Shown in pieces: positions 33,436 to 42,210 of a stretch of DNA of 64,000 nucleotides (position 1 is its first letter; every line of letters begins with the position of its first letter). The position numbers and the translations under genes were made by a program. Source of the DNA: Burkholderiaceae bacterium. GTDB taxonomy: Bacteria > Pseudomonadota > Gammaproteobacteria > Burkholderiales > Burkholderiaceae_C. Location: assembly GCA_024235855.1 (NCBI GenBank), contig JACKLN010000002.1, positions 310,001 through 374,000 on the forward strand, given 5' to 3'. The notes under the pieces are model-generated. The model was not told the origin of the DNA. It saw only the letters and a list, made by a program, of their open reading frames with translations, and did not search any database.

Positions 33436-35790
33436 TCAGCCCCCGTACTTCAGCTGCTCGTCCTTGTCCCACAGCCCCCACTCGGGCCCGACGTCGCCTT
33501 CCTGCGCCAGCTTCCACGGCTCGTCGAAGGACGCGAAGTAGAACATCTTGACGCCCTCGCGCCGCGCCCACTGCTGCACGGTGACGAAGTAGTGCAGCGC
33601 GTTCTCCGGCGACGGCACGGCGTCGTCCACCGGCTGCCCGCGGCCGGGCCAGCCGGTCTCGGCGATGACCACCGGCTTCTCGCCGGCGGCGGCCTGCACC
33701 AGGGCGTGCATGCGCTTGAGGTACTGCGCGGCGACGCCGATCTCCGCACCCTCCCAGAAGGGGTAGCAGTTGGGCAGGACCACGTCGCAGGCGGCCACCA
33801 GGGCCGGGCGCTCGAGGAACTGGTAGTAGGCGTCGACGCAGCCCAGCGGCACGTCGTCGGGCAGGGCCTCGCGCACCCGCTCCAGGTAGCCGATCAGCTC
33901 GGCCTCGTCGAGCTCACCGCGCAGCAGCACCTCGTTGCCGACCACCGCCACGTTGACCAGGCCTTCGCGGGCCAGTTGCACCAGGCTGGCGATCTCGCGC
34001 TCGTTGCGTGCGCGGTCGGCGCTGATCCAGGCGCCGACCATGGTCTTCAGCCCCTGCTCGCGCGCCACGGCCGGGATGCGCTCCTGGCCGCCGGTGCAGG
34101 AGAAGGTGCGCACCCAGCGCGTGTGCGGCGCCACGATGCCGATGCGGCGGTGGATCTGCGCGTCGGTCGGCACGGCGGCGGTGTCCTGCCCTTCGACAAA
34201 CGGGCTGAAGCACAGGCCGTAGACGCGGTTGGCCAGCAGGTCGTTGAACTGCGCGTGAGCCTGTTCGGACGTGGCCGGGCCGGGCAGGGCGCCGGCGCGC
34301 AGGTCCAGGCCACGCGCAGCCAGCGGCACGCGCGGCGCCGACGGCCTGGAGGATCCAGCGCCGGCAACGGCGCGCTGCTTGCGCCGCTCCAGTTCGGCGT
34401 GGACCTCGGTGGCGCGGGCCTCGTCGAGGTCGTAGCTGCGCATGATCCACATCGCCAGCAGGGTGCCGACGATGGGCACGCCGGAGTAGAACAGCCGCAG
34501 GCCGTCCACCGCCCCATCGGGCTGCGTGGCCGCGCCGGGCGTGAAGGCAACCACCGTCATGATGGCGCCGCTGAGCAGGCCGGCGATGGCGAAGCCGAAC
34601 TTCACCATCCACCAGTAGATGGCGCCGAAGATGCCCTCGCGGCGCTTGCCGGTGGCCAGCTCGTCCAGGTCGCAGACGTCGGCCGTCATCGACATCATCA
34701 GCGTGAACAGGCCGCCGATGCCGAAGCTGAAGAACGGCAGCGCGAACATGAACATGTACGGCTTGCCCGGCACCATCAGGAACCACAGCAGCACGTAGCC
34801 GATGATGGAGATGCCCTGCGACAGCATGAAGGCGTTCTTCTTGCCCATGTGCTTGGACATCCACGCCACGGTGGGGATCACCGCGAACGTGGTGACCAGG
34901 GCCCCGATGCTGCCGAACAACGTGGGCCAGATGCCGGCCGCGGCGGCGTCGCCGTTGAACAGGTGGTAGACGACGATGAAGAACGAGAACGCCGCCACCG
35001 TGTTGAAGGCGTTGAAGATCAGGAAGGTGGAGAAGCAGAGCTTGCGGAACGGCACGATGCCGAAGGCGTCCTTGAAGCCGGCCAGGATCTCGCGCATGCC
35101 GCGCCCCAGGCTCTTCATGTCCAGCGGCACCAGGCTGGTGTCGTCGGTGGTGGGGCGGCTCTTCAGGAAGATCGCCGGCACCATGGCCAGCGCCGCGCAG
35201 ACCACGCCCACCCACACCGACAGCGTGCGCGTGGCCGTGTCGGCGTTGGGGAACCAGCTCGGGTCGTACATCACCACCCAGAACCAGGGCGCGATCACCC
35301 AGGCCCACTGGCCGATCCACTGCGCCACCGCCATGATGCTGGTGCGCTCGTGGAAGTCGTCGCTCATCTCGTAGCCCATGGCCACGTAGGGCACGCTGAA
35401 GATGGTCAGCCCCAGGTAGAAGACCAGCGACCAGGCGAGGAAGTAGATGAAGTTGTAGGTGACCCCGTCCTCGCGGTAGAGCTGCCACATCGCCACGAAG
35501 GAGATGCCCATGATGATGGCGCCGATGAACACGTAGTGCCGGCGCCGCCCCCACTTGGAGCGCGTGTTGTCGGAGATGAACCCCATGATGGGGTCGGTGA
35601 CCGAGTCGAACACGCGGGGCAGGAAGAACAGCACGCCCCACATCCAGGGCGGGAAGCCCAGGTTCTGCACCAGCACCACCATGAAGATGCCCAGCGCCGC
35701 CGGGAACATCTGGTTGGCCAGCATGCCCAGGCCGAACGCGACCTTCTGGCCGAAGGGGATCTTGTGCGTGGCAACGGCTTGGGCTGTCAT
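33436..35790 (-). CDS. GPH-type MFS sugar symporter fused to a C-terminal GH17 glucanase domain
   Basis: One uninterrupted 784-residue frame joins two proteins. Residues 1 to about 450 are a glycoside-pentoside-hexuronide (melibiose-type) symporter: KVAFGLGMLANQMFPAAL, DSVTDPIMGFISDNTRSKWG, TIFSVPYVAMGYEM and TADVCDLDELATGKRREGIF, with about twelve hydrophobic segments. After a linker (450-515) comes a GH17 domain with acid/base E620 (VVGNEVLLR) and nucleophile E711 (IAETGWPG), close to GH17-A. GPH termini face the cytoplasm, so the GH17 domain would sit at the inner mouth of the transporter and cut incoming oligosaccharides. It is the fifth gene of the porin operon, 14 nt after the phosphorylase gene. 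Confidence 0.92.
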   Translation of the reverse strand: MTAQAVATHKIPFGQKVAFGLGMLANQMFPAALGIFMVVLVQNLGFPPWMWGVLFFLPRVFDSVTDPIMGFISDNTRSKWGRRRHYVFIGAIIMGISFVAMWQLYREDGVTYNFIYFLAWSLVFYLGLTIFSVPYVAMGYEMSDDFHERTSIMAVAQWIGQWAWVIAPWFWVVMYDPSWFPNADTATRTLSVWVGVVCAALAMVPAIFLKSRPTTDDTSLVPLDMKSLGRGMREILAGFKDAFGIVPFRKLCFSTFLIFNAFNTVAAFSFFIVVYHLFNGDAAAAGIWPTLFGSIGALVTTFAVIPTVAWMSKHMGKKNAFMLSQGISIIGYVLLWFLMVPGKPYMFMFALPFFSFGIGGLFTLMMSMTADVCDLDELATGKRREGIFGAIYWWMVKFGFAIAGLLSGAIMTVVAFTPGAATQPDGAVDGLRLFYSGVPIVGTLLAMWIMRSYDLDEARATEVHAELERRKQRAVAGAGSSRPSAPRVPLAARGLDLRAGALPGPATSEQAHAQFNDLLANRVYGLCFSPFVEGQDTAAVPTDAQIHRRIGIVAPHTRWVRTFSCTGGQERIPAVAREQGLKTMVGAWISADRARNEREIASLVQLAREGLVNVAVVGNEVLLRGELDEAELIGYLERVREALPDDVPLGCVDAYYQFLERPALVAACDVVLPNCYPFWEGAEIGVAAQYLKRMHALVQAAAGEKPVVIAETGWPGRGQPVDDAVPSPENALHYFVTVQQWARREGVKMFYFASFDEPWKLAQEGDVGPEWGLWDKDEQLKYGG

Positions 35791-35804
35791 GGTGGTGGAT
35801 GAGT

Positions 35805-38800
35805 TCAGGGTCTGTCGGGGATCGCCACGGTGGCTTCGATCTCGACGACGCCGGTGGGGTCGAAGCGGCGGTCGGGGCAGTCGGTCCAGCCGGCGTCGGT
35901 GCGCACGCGCAGGCGCGTGGCCGCGCCGCGCCGCCAGGTGCAGGGGATGCGGCGCCAGGTGAAGCGCAGCACGCCGTCGAGCGGCACCTCGGCGGGGTCC
36001 AGCAGCACCGGGTCGAAGCGGGCCTGGCCGCCCTGCATGCGCAGGCCCAGTTCGCCCCAGCGGGTGAGGATCTCCTCCTTCACCTGGCCGGTCATGCCGG
36101 GCTGGCGGGCGCCGCCTTCACCAGGCGTGTGGCTGTAGGGGTCGAGCGGGAAGGCGCCGAAGGCCGCGGCGCCACGCTTGTAGCCCAGCCCGTCGCGCAC
36201 GCGGCGGTAGTGGCGGCACAGCGCGGGCAGGGCCGGGTCGCCGGCGTCGAGCGCGGCGAACACCTGCTCCTGCACGGCCAGCAGCAGCTTGGCCACCATG
36301 TGCCAGTAGATGCAGCCCAGGCCCTCGTAGCCGAACATGGTGCCGGAGCGGCCGGTGAAGGCGTGGTGGCCCAGCACGCGTTCGTAGACGGCCACCAGCG
36401 CGGGCAGGTCGGGGCCCAGGTCCGCGGCGGCGGCCTCGAGGTCACCACGGCTGGACAGTGCCGGGGCGAAGCGCACGGTGCCGTCGGCCTGCTGCTGCAG
36501 CAGGTCGTTGCGGCCGGCCTTCAACAGGCGCTGCACCACCGGCTGCGCCAGGGCCTCGTCGTCGAGCCGGTTGCGCGCCAGGAAGCGGGGCAGGTCGCGG
36601 TCCGGGTAGAGCAGGAAGCTGTCGCGGTCGGCGGTGTAGATCGGGCTGGCGAACAGCGTGTCCAGCAGCCTGGCCGCCTCGGCCGGGGTCAGCAGGCCGG
36701 CCGACAACACGGCCACCTGGCCTTCGAGCATGGGGTACAGGCGCGAGACCTCCGCGGTCCCGTCGCCGAACGCCACCAGGTTGTAGGTGTCGAACAGGCC
36801 ATCCGGCCGCCGGCAGCGCTGCAGCGTGGCGTCCACCAGCGGCAGCAGGGCCTGGGCCAGCGCCGGCAGCAGGCCTTCAGGGGCCGTGGCCGGTTGACGG
36901 CCGGCGGCACCTTGGTAGGCGGCCGCGCGCCAGGCGTCCAGCAGCGACCCGGCAGCGTCCAGGAAGCGGCGCCGTTGCACCGGATCGTCGACAGCCTCGT
37001 CGGGCGTGGCCTGCGCCAGCGCCAGAAGGCCCTGCAGCGCCTGCAGCGTGGCCGCGGGCAGGGCGAAGGGGGCCGCGGCTCGGGGCCACGCGGCCAGCCA
37101 GGCCAGGAAGCGGCGCAGGTGCGCCAGCGTCACCACCGACAGGCCGTAGCCCGCCAGTGCGTTGTTGGCGTCGTTCCACTCCGGCCGCTGCGTGTGCAGC
37201 CACAGGCCACCACCCGGCAGCAGGCTGCCGGCCTTGGCCAGCACGATGTTGGCCAGCTTCTCGCCCAGCGTGGCCAGCACGGGCAGGCCGTCGGCGTCGC
37301 AGACCAGCAGGCCGTCGTTGCCCAGCGCGGTCTTGCGCGCATGGGCACGCTCGTGCGCGGCGTGGTCGAAGTGAATGGTCTGCTTGGGGGCGCGCACCTG
37401 CTCGTCGTGCGGCTTCAGGCGGTAGGGCACGTCGGCGAAGGGGAACAGCGCGCGGTCCCAGAGCCCGTCCAGCAGCGCCGGGTCCTGCGCCTGGGCGGCT
37501 TCCAGCAGGCGCAGCAGGTAGACCACCTGGTGGTCGCCCCAGTAGCCGATGTAGCTCCAGGGGTCGTCGGGCTCGATGGCCTCCCAGTCGATGCCGTCGC
37601 GGCCGATGCGGTAGGGGTTGTAGCCGTCGGGCGTCATCGCGCCGACGAAGGTGGCCACCATCGAGCCCACCCAGGCCGGTTCGCTGGGCACCAGCGCCTC
37701 CCAGTTCTGGAAGATGTCGCGCCAGTTGCCCTGGTGGTTCAGCACCCGGCGGCCCTGGGCATCGCGCACGCGCACGCTGAACTTGTTCCAGGGCCGGCTG
37801 GGGTCGCCGTGGCGGCGGCTGAAGGTCAGCGGCAGGTAGGCCATCGCCAGCCGCTCGACCTGCGGGCCGAGCGCGGCGGCGCGGGCCAGCAGATCCTCAC
37901 GCTCCATCGTTGCCGGCCAACTGGCCGCGGCGTCGGCCAGCGTGGCGCCCAGTGCCCGGTGGCGCTGCCGTGCGAAGGCCACGAGGTCGTCACGCCCGAT
38001 GCGGGAGCCGTCGACGAAGACGCCGCCACGCATGATGTTGAACAGCACGTTCGCGCGGTGGTGGGCCGCGGCCAGCGGGTCGCCGGAGTGCTGCAGGCCG
38101 TCGGCACGCGCCAGCAGGTCGTCCACCCCCGCGGTGTTGCGACGGCGGGCCGCGACGATCTGCTCGGCCGTGCCGTCGCCGGCGGCCAGGCGCTGTGCCA
38201 ACGCGTCGACCTCGACCTGCGAGCGCGGCCCGTCGATCACCTGGTGCCAGGCCAGCCCGGCGGCGCCGACGGTGGCGGTGAACTGCGCCAGGCAGGCGCC
38301 CGGCCGCCCGCGCGTCAGCGTCTCGTCCTGGACCTCGCCACCACGGCAGAAGGCGCCCACCTGGTGCGCCGACAGCAGCGTGCGCGCGCCGGCGGGCAGG
38401 CCGGCATGCCAGGCCACCAGCGCGTGGAACGATTCCTTGGGTTCGGCTCGGTCCCAGATCTGCGCGTACAGCGTGTACAGGCCCAGGCGGCCACCGGCCA
38501 GGGCCTCGTTCCACTTGTAGGCGTCGGCCAGGCAGCTCATCGTGTTGTTCAGCAGCACGCTGACCCCGGGCGGCACGAGGTTCAGCACGCCGTCGAGCAC
38601 GTCCACCGGCACCGCGTTCGCACCGTCCAGCGTCCGCAGGCGTGCGCTGCGGACCAGGCCGAGTTCGGCCGAGGTGAACCACTCGTACTCGAACGCCAGC
38701 CCGGCCTCGGGACAGTCCTCGCGGAAGCGGATGCGCGTGGACGACAGGTTCTTCCACAGGGCGCGCGCACCGCCCCGGCCGTCCAGACGCGGTGTGAACG

Positions 38801-39101
38801 GTGTCCACAACAGCGGCGCGGCGCCGTCGCGCTGGACGCGGATCCAGGTGCGCGGCCCGGTGTGTTCCCAGCGGCGGTGGATCTTGTCCACCGTCTCGTA
38901 CGGCAGGAAGGAGCCTTCGGCATCGTGCCGGCCGGCGGCCAGCGACCCGGCCGACGAGACGAAGGCCCAGAGGTCGCTGTCGCCGGCCAGTGCCATGAAG
39001 AAGGGGGCGGCGGCGTCGATGCCGTCCAGGCGGTACCAGGTCTCGCCTTCGGCGTCGGTCTCGAACTGGCCCTGCATGCGGGCCGATGGGGTGGGGTTCA
39101 T
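35805..39101 (-). CDS. GH94-clan (GH149/GH161-like) beta-1,3-oligoglucan phosphorylase
   Basis: This large protein of 1098 residues has the organisation of inverting disaccharide/oligosaccharide phosphorylases: an N-terminal beta-sandwich (residues 1 to about 300) and an (alpha/alpha)6 barrel with the catalytic Asp in PEWNDANNALAGYG (D644), analogous to the DWND motif of GH94. Other marks are DPWSYIGYWGDHQVVYLL and TMFGYEGLGCIYWHMVAKLL. Length and context (GH17, GH30, GPH transporter) fit GH149 or GH161 beta-1,3-glucan phosphorylases, which release glucose 1-phosphate from laminari-oligosaccharides. There is no signal peptide. The start overlaps the GH30 stop (ATGA). The exact GH number needs a profile search. 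Confidence 0.75.
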   Translation of the reverse strand: MNPTPSARMQGQFETDAEGETWYRLDGIDAAAPFFMALAGDSDLWAFVSSAGSLAAGRHDAEGSFLPYETVDKIHRRWEHTGPRTWIRVQRDGAAPLLWTPFTPRLDGRGGARALWKNLSSTRIRFREDCPEAGLAFEYEWFTSAELGLVRSARLRTLDGANAVPVDVLDGVLNLVPPGVSVLLNNTMSCLADAYKWNEALAGGRLGLYTLYAQIWDRAEPKESFHALVAWHAGLPAGARTLLSAHQVGAFCRGGEVQDETLTRGRPGACLAQFTATVGAAGLAWHQVIDGPRSQVEVDALAQRLAAGDGTAEQIVAARRRNTAGVDDLLARADGLQHSGDPLAAAHHRANVLFNIMRGGVFVDGSRIGRDDLVAFARQRHRALGATLADAAASWPATMEREDLLARAAALGPQVERLAMAYLPLTFSRRHGDPSRPWNKFSVRVRDAQGRRVLNHQGNWRDIFQNWEALVPSEPAWVGSMVATFVGAMTPDGYNPYRIGRDGIDWEAIEPDDPWSYIGYWGDHQVVYLLRLLEAAQAQDPALLDGLWDRALFPFADVPYRLKPHDEQVRAPKQTIHFDHAAHERAHARKTALGNDGLLVCDADGLPVLATLGEKLANIVLAKAGSLLPGGGLWLHTQRPEWNDANNALAGYGLSVVTLAHLRRFLAWLAAWPRAAAPFALPAATLQALQGLLALAQATPDEAVDDPVQRRRFLDAAGSLLDAWRAAAYQGAAGRQPATAPEGLLPALAQALLPLVDATLQRCRRPDGLFDTYNLVAFGDGTAEVSRLYPMLEGQVAVLSAGLLTPAEAARLLDTLFASPIYTADRDSFLLYPDRDLPRFLARNRLDDEALAQPVVQRLLKAGRNDLLQQQADGTVRFAPALSSRGDLEAAAADLGPDLPALVAVYERVLGHHAFTGRSGTMFGYEGLGCIYWHMVAKLLLAVQEQVFAALDAGDPALPALCRHYRRVRDGLGYKRGAAAFGAFPLDPYSHTPGEGGARQPGMTGQVKEEILTRWGELGLRMQGGQARFDPVLLDPAEVPLDGVLRFTWRRIPCTWRRGAATRLRVRTDAGWTDCPDRRFDPTGVVEIEATVAIPDRP

Positions 39102-40483
39102 GCGGTGGCCGGCAGCGCCGGCGGGAGGGTGCAAGTGGCGATGGCGTGCGCGGGCAGGTCGATGCGACCTTGCCGGCCGTCGTGCACGAGCACGCAGGAC
39201 AGGGCGTCGTCGCTGCGGTTGAGCACCACCACCGCCAGCGACCCGTCGGGGTTGGCGAAGGCGGTGCAGGCCAGGGCCTCGCGGGTGGCGGTGCAGAGCA
39301 CGCGCTGCGCCCCCGGGGCCACGAAGCGCGCGAACTGCCCCAGGACGTGGAAAGACGGCTGCGCCACCCAGTGCTGCGCGGCGCGGTCCACCAGCACCGG
39401 CGCATGGCACAGGTTGCCCACGTGGTTGGGACCGCCGGTCTCGTCGAGCAGCAGGTTCCAGTCGATCCAGCCCACGGTGCCGTGGTTGAGGTCGTTCACC
39501 AGGGCGAGCGCGTAGCGCTCGGCGGCGGCCCAGCTGTCCCAGTGCGGGCCGCCTTCCTGGCAACCTTCGCTGAACAGCAGCTGCTTGTCCGGCCAGGCCT
39601 CGTGCACCTGGCGCACGTGGTCGAAATGCGGTTCGCCGTACCAGTGGAAGGCCAGGCCCCAGAAGCGGCGCGCGGCCTCGGGGTCGCCATACAGCACGCT
39701 GGCGCGTTCGACCATGAGGTCGCGGTTGTGGTCCCAGCCGAGGATCTTCACGTGGCCCAGGCCCGCCGCGTCCAGCGCCGGGCCGAGGTGGTCGCGCACG
39801 AAGTCGCGCTCTTCCTCGGCCGACCAGAGGCAGGAGTCCCAGCGCTGCACGGCCAGCGGCTCGTTCTGCAGCGTCACGCCCCAGATCGGCACGCCTTCGT
39901 CGGCATAGGCCTGGATGAAGCGGACGAAGCACTGTGCCCAGGCCCCGCGGCATTCGGGCTTGAGCCGGCCGCCCTCGGCCATCCGGCCGTTGTCCTTCAT
40001 CCAGGCCGGTGGGCTCCAGGGCGAGGCCAGCAGGGTCAGCGGCCGGCCGGCCACACGCTGCGCCGCCTTCAGGAAGGGCAGCAGGGCTTCGCGGTCGCGG
40101 GCGATGCTGAAGTGTTCCAGCGTCAGGTCGCCGGGCACGTCGGCATGGGCGTAGTGGCCCAGCGAGAAATCGCAGCTGCCCATGTGCACGCGGCCCAAGG
40201 TGTAGCCGTGGCCGGTGGCCGGGTCGAAATAGGCTTGCAGCAGGGCTTCGCGTTCCACCTCCGGCAGCGTCTGCCAGGTGACGGCGGCGGCCTCGGTGAA
40301 GGCGCCGCCGAAACCCAGCACGGTCTGGAACCGGCGCGTGGCATCGACCCAGACCCGCGGCCCGTCGGCGTCGCCCGGCGCCACGGCGGCGACGGGCTGC
40401 GCCGCGAGCCGCCCGCCGTCGCGCGTGGTCATCACCACGCGCCAGGCGGCCGGGTCAGCGGGTCCAGGACATGCCGTCGACAT
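39098..40483 (-). CDS. GH30 beta-glucanase/glucosidase, cytoplasmic
   Basis: This 461-residue protein has GH30 hallmarks: FQTVLGFGGAFTEAAAVTWQ, LLASPWSPPAWMKDN, acid/base E208 in TLQNEP and nucleophile E306 in LLFSEGCQ, followed by the side beta-domain. GH30 members include beta-1,6-glucanases and glucosylceramidases. In a laminarin operon removal of beta-1,6 branches is the natural inference. No signal peptide is found. The start at 40483 overlaps the upstream GH17-C gene by 29 nt; an in-frame ATG at 40432 without overlap is an alternative. Confidence 0.9.
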   Translation of the reverse strand: MSTACPGPADPAAWRVVMTTRDGGRLAAQPVAAVAPGDADGPRVWVDATRRFQTVLGFGGAFTEAAAVTWQTLPEVEREALLQAYFDPATGHGYTLGRVHMGSCDFSLGHYAHADVPGDLTLEHFSIARDREALLPFLKAAQRVAGRPLTLLASPWSPPAWMKDNGRMAEGGRLKPECRGAWAQCFVRFIQAYADEGVPIWGVTLQNEPLAVQRWDSCLWSAEEERDFVRDHLGPALDAAGLGHVKILGWDHNRDLMVERASVLYGDPEAARRFWGLAFHWYGEPHFDHVRQVHEAWPDKQLLFSEGCQEGGPHWDSWAAAERYALALVNDLNHGTVGWIDWNLLLDETGGPNHVGNLCHAPVLVDRAAQHWVAQPSFHVLGQFARFVAPGAQRVLCTATREALACTAFANPDGSLAVVVLNRSDDALSCVLVHDGRQGRIDLPAHAIATCTLPPALPATA

Positions 40484-42200
40484 AGACCTCGGGCAGGCCG
40501 CTGGTGCCCTGCGCCTTGCCGGTGCGGTCGAAGATGTCGGAGATCACGAAGCCGGCGGTGACGTAGCGCAGGTCCAGCCGCGGGTTGGCTGCCAGGAAGT
40601 CGGCCACCGGGATCGACACCAGGCACCACTGGTCGTTGGTGCAGTAGCCGTAGTCGCCCGCCGCGATGGCGATGTAGGCCTCGGCCTGCTCGCGCTCCTC
40701 GGTGTCGGTCCACACGCCGATCTCGATGCGGCCCGGGTAGCCGTTGGTGCGGATCCACAGGTTGACGTGGCCGTTCTCGAAGCCGGTCAGGTTGACGGCC
40801 GGGCCGGCCTGGAAGAAGCCCCAGCCCCAGACCTGCGGGTTGGCCGTGATGGCGATGCTCTGGCTGCCGCCGTCCGGGGCTGCGGTGGCGCTGGTCAGCG
40901 GCGCCACCGTGGTGGCGAAGGGGTTGAAGCTGCGGTCCGTGGCCACCAGGTCGCCGACGGCGGCCGGCGCATCGGAGAACAGCACCCAGCGCGTGACGTC
41001 GTCGGCCAGCGGGTCGCTGGGGGTCGGCGGGTCGAAGAAGACGGCGGTGGCCGGGTCGCACGAGACCGACGTGTCGTAGACCCAGTCGGCGCTCGGCGGG
41101 TTCATGTCCTGCACCACGCAGCGGGCCTTGCGGTCGCGCGTGAACAGGCCCCAGCCGTCGTCGCTGCTCTTCCACTGCTCGTCGAACGACTGGAAGTAGA
41201 AGATCTGCACCGGCGGCTTGTTGCCGGCCGGCTCGGCCTTCCAGGCGGCCAGCCGGTCGTAGTACATCTTCTGGTTCACCGGGCTGGCGCGGAAGCCCAG
41301 CGTGGGGTCGCCGTTGTAGTCGATGGCGGTCCAGCCGGTCTCGCCGATGACGATGGGCATGGTGCTCAGGCCGATGCGGTCGAGGTAGTTGCGCACCGCC
41401 GCGATCTCGTTCTTCGCGCTCTGCACGGCGGCGTCCATCATCGCGTCGGCGCGCTCGGCGGCGGGCACGTCGCGCTGGCGCCAGTCCCAGGTGTCGGGCG
41501 AGTAGAAGGTGTCCAGCAGCGGGTAGGTGTGCACCGCGGCGTAGTCCACCACGTCGAGCACGGCGTTGGGCGCGGTGGCCCAGAAGTACCAGTTGTCGTT
41601 GGTCGTCACCGGCTGCGTGACGGCATCGCGCACCTGCTTGATGTAGCGCGCCATGACCTCGGGCGGGATCTGCAGGAAGGAGAAGTCCACCATCGCCTCG
41701 TTGCCGACGCTGACGGCGAGCACGATGTCGCTGTAGCGCGTGGACAGGTCGATCAGGCTGGCGAGCTCGGCCTGGTTCTGCGCCTCCATCGCGTCGTCCA
41801 CCGGGTTGTAGACGTAGGCGCCGAGCTGCATCTTCAGGTCCAGCCCGTTCTCACGGATCACGCGCAGCACCAGCTCGCCGAAGCGTGCGCTGCTGAACAG
41901 CCGGATCACGCCGACGCCGGCGCCCTGCACCAGGCGAAGGTCCTGCAGCACGTTGGCGTAGGTGATGACCTCGTTGTCGAGGTCGGCCTCGCTGAGTGAC
42001 GTGCGATAGGGCGAGTAGGCCGCGGCGGTGCGCGACGTGAACTCCGCCGGCAGGGCCCGGCGGTCGGTCAGCGACACCGGGGAGTCGAGGTAGCCACCAC
42101 CGCCGCAGGCGGCGACGATCAGGGAGAGCACGGCCGCCGTCAGGAGGGCGGCAAGGCGGCGCCCGTGCTGCAGCGCCATCGAGGACATCCAGGAGATCAT
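40455..42200 (-). CDS. GH17 lipoprotein with C-terminal binding-type domain (GH17-C)
   Basis: The protein is about 581 residues. Its lipoprotein signal has lipobox IVAAC (Cys32). The GH17 domain (about 60-370) has acid/base E168 in SVGNEAMVDF and nucleophile E287 in VIGETGW. From about residue 400 a beta-rich region (WGWGFFQAGPAVNLTGFENG, VNLWIRTNGYPGRIEIGVW) ends with PEVYVDGMSWTR, typical of galactose-binding-like carbohydrate modules. It is probably an outer-membrane-anchored endo-1,3-beta-glucanase. The start at 42200 (MISWMSS) is preferred, with GAGG 8 nt upstream. It lies 10 nt after the porin gene. Confidence 0.87.
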   Translation of the reverse strand: MISWMSSMALQHGRRLAALLTAAVLSLIVAACGGGGYLDSPVSLTDRRALPAEFTSRTAAAYSPYRTSLSEADLDNEVITYANVLQDLRLVQGAGVGVIRLFSSARFGELVLRVIRENGLDLKMQLGAYVYNPVDDAMEAQNQAELASLIDLSTRYSDIVLAVSVGNEAMVDFSFLQIPPEVMARYIKQVRDAVTQPVTTNDNWYFWATAPNAVLDVVDYAAVHTYPLLDTFYSPDTWDWRQRDVPAAERADAMMDAAVQSAKNEIAAVRNYLDRIGLSTMPIVIGETGWTAIDYNGDPTLGFRASPVNQKMYYDRLAAWKAEPAGNKPPVQIFYFQSFDEQWKSSDDGWGLFTRDRKARCVVQDMNPPSADWVYDTSVSCDPATAVFFDPPTPSDPLADDVTRWVLFSDAPAAVGDLVATDRSFNPFATTVAPLTSATAAPDGGSQSIAITANPQVWGWGFFQAGPAVNLTGFENGHVNLWIRTNGYPGRIEIGVWTDTEEREQAEAYIAIAAGDYGYCTNDQWCLVSIPVADFLAANPRLDLRYVTAGFVISDIFDRTGKAQGTSGLPEVYVDGMSWTR

Positions 42201-42210
42201 GACTCGGGCC

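Noticed and set aside
35799..39515. A 1238-codon plus-strand frame
   Set aside because: It is antisense to the phosphorylase and GH30 genes; low-complexity translation without recognisable domains.
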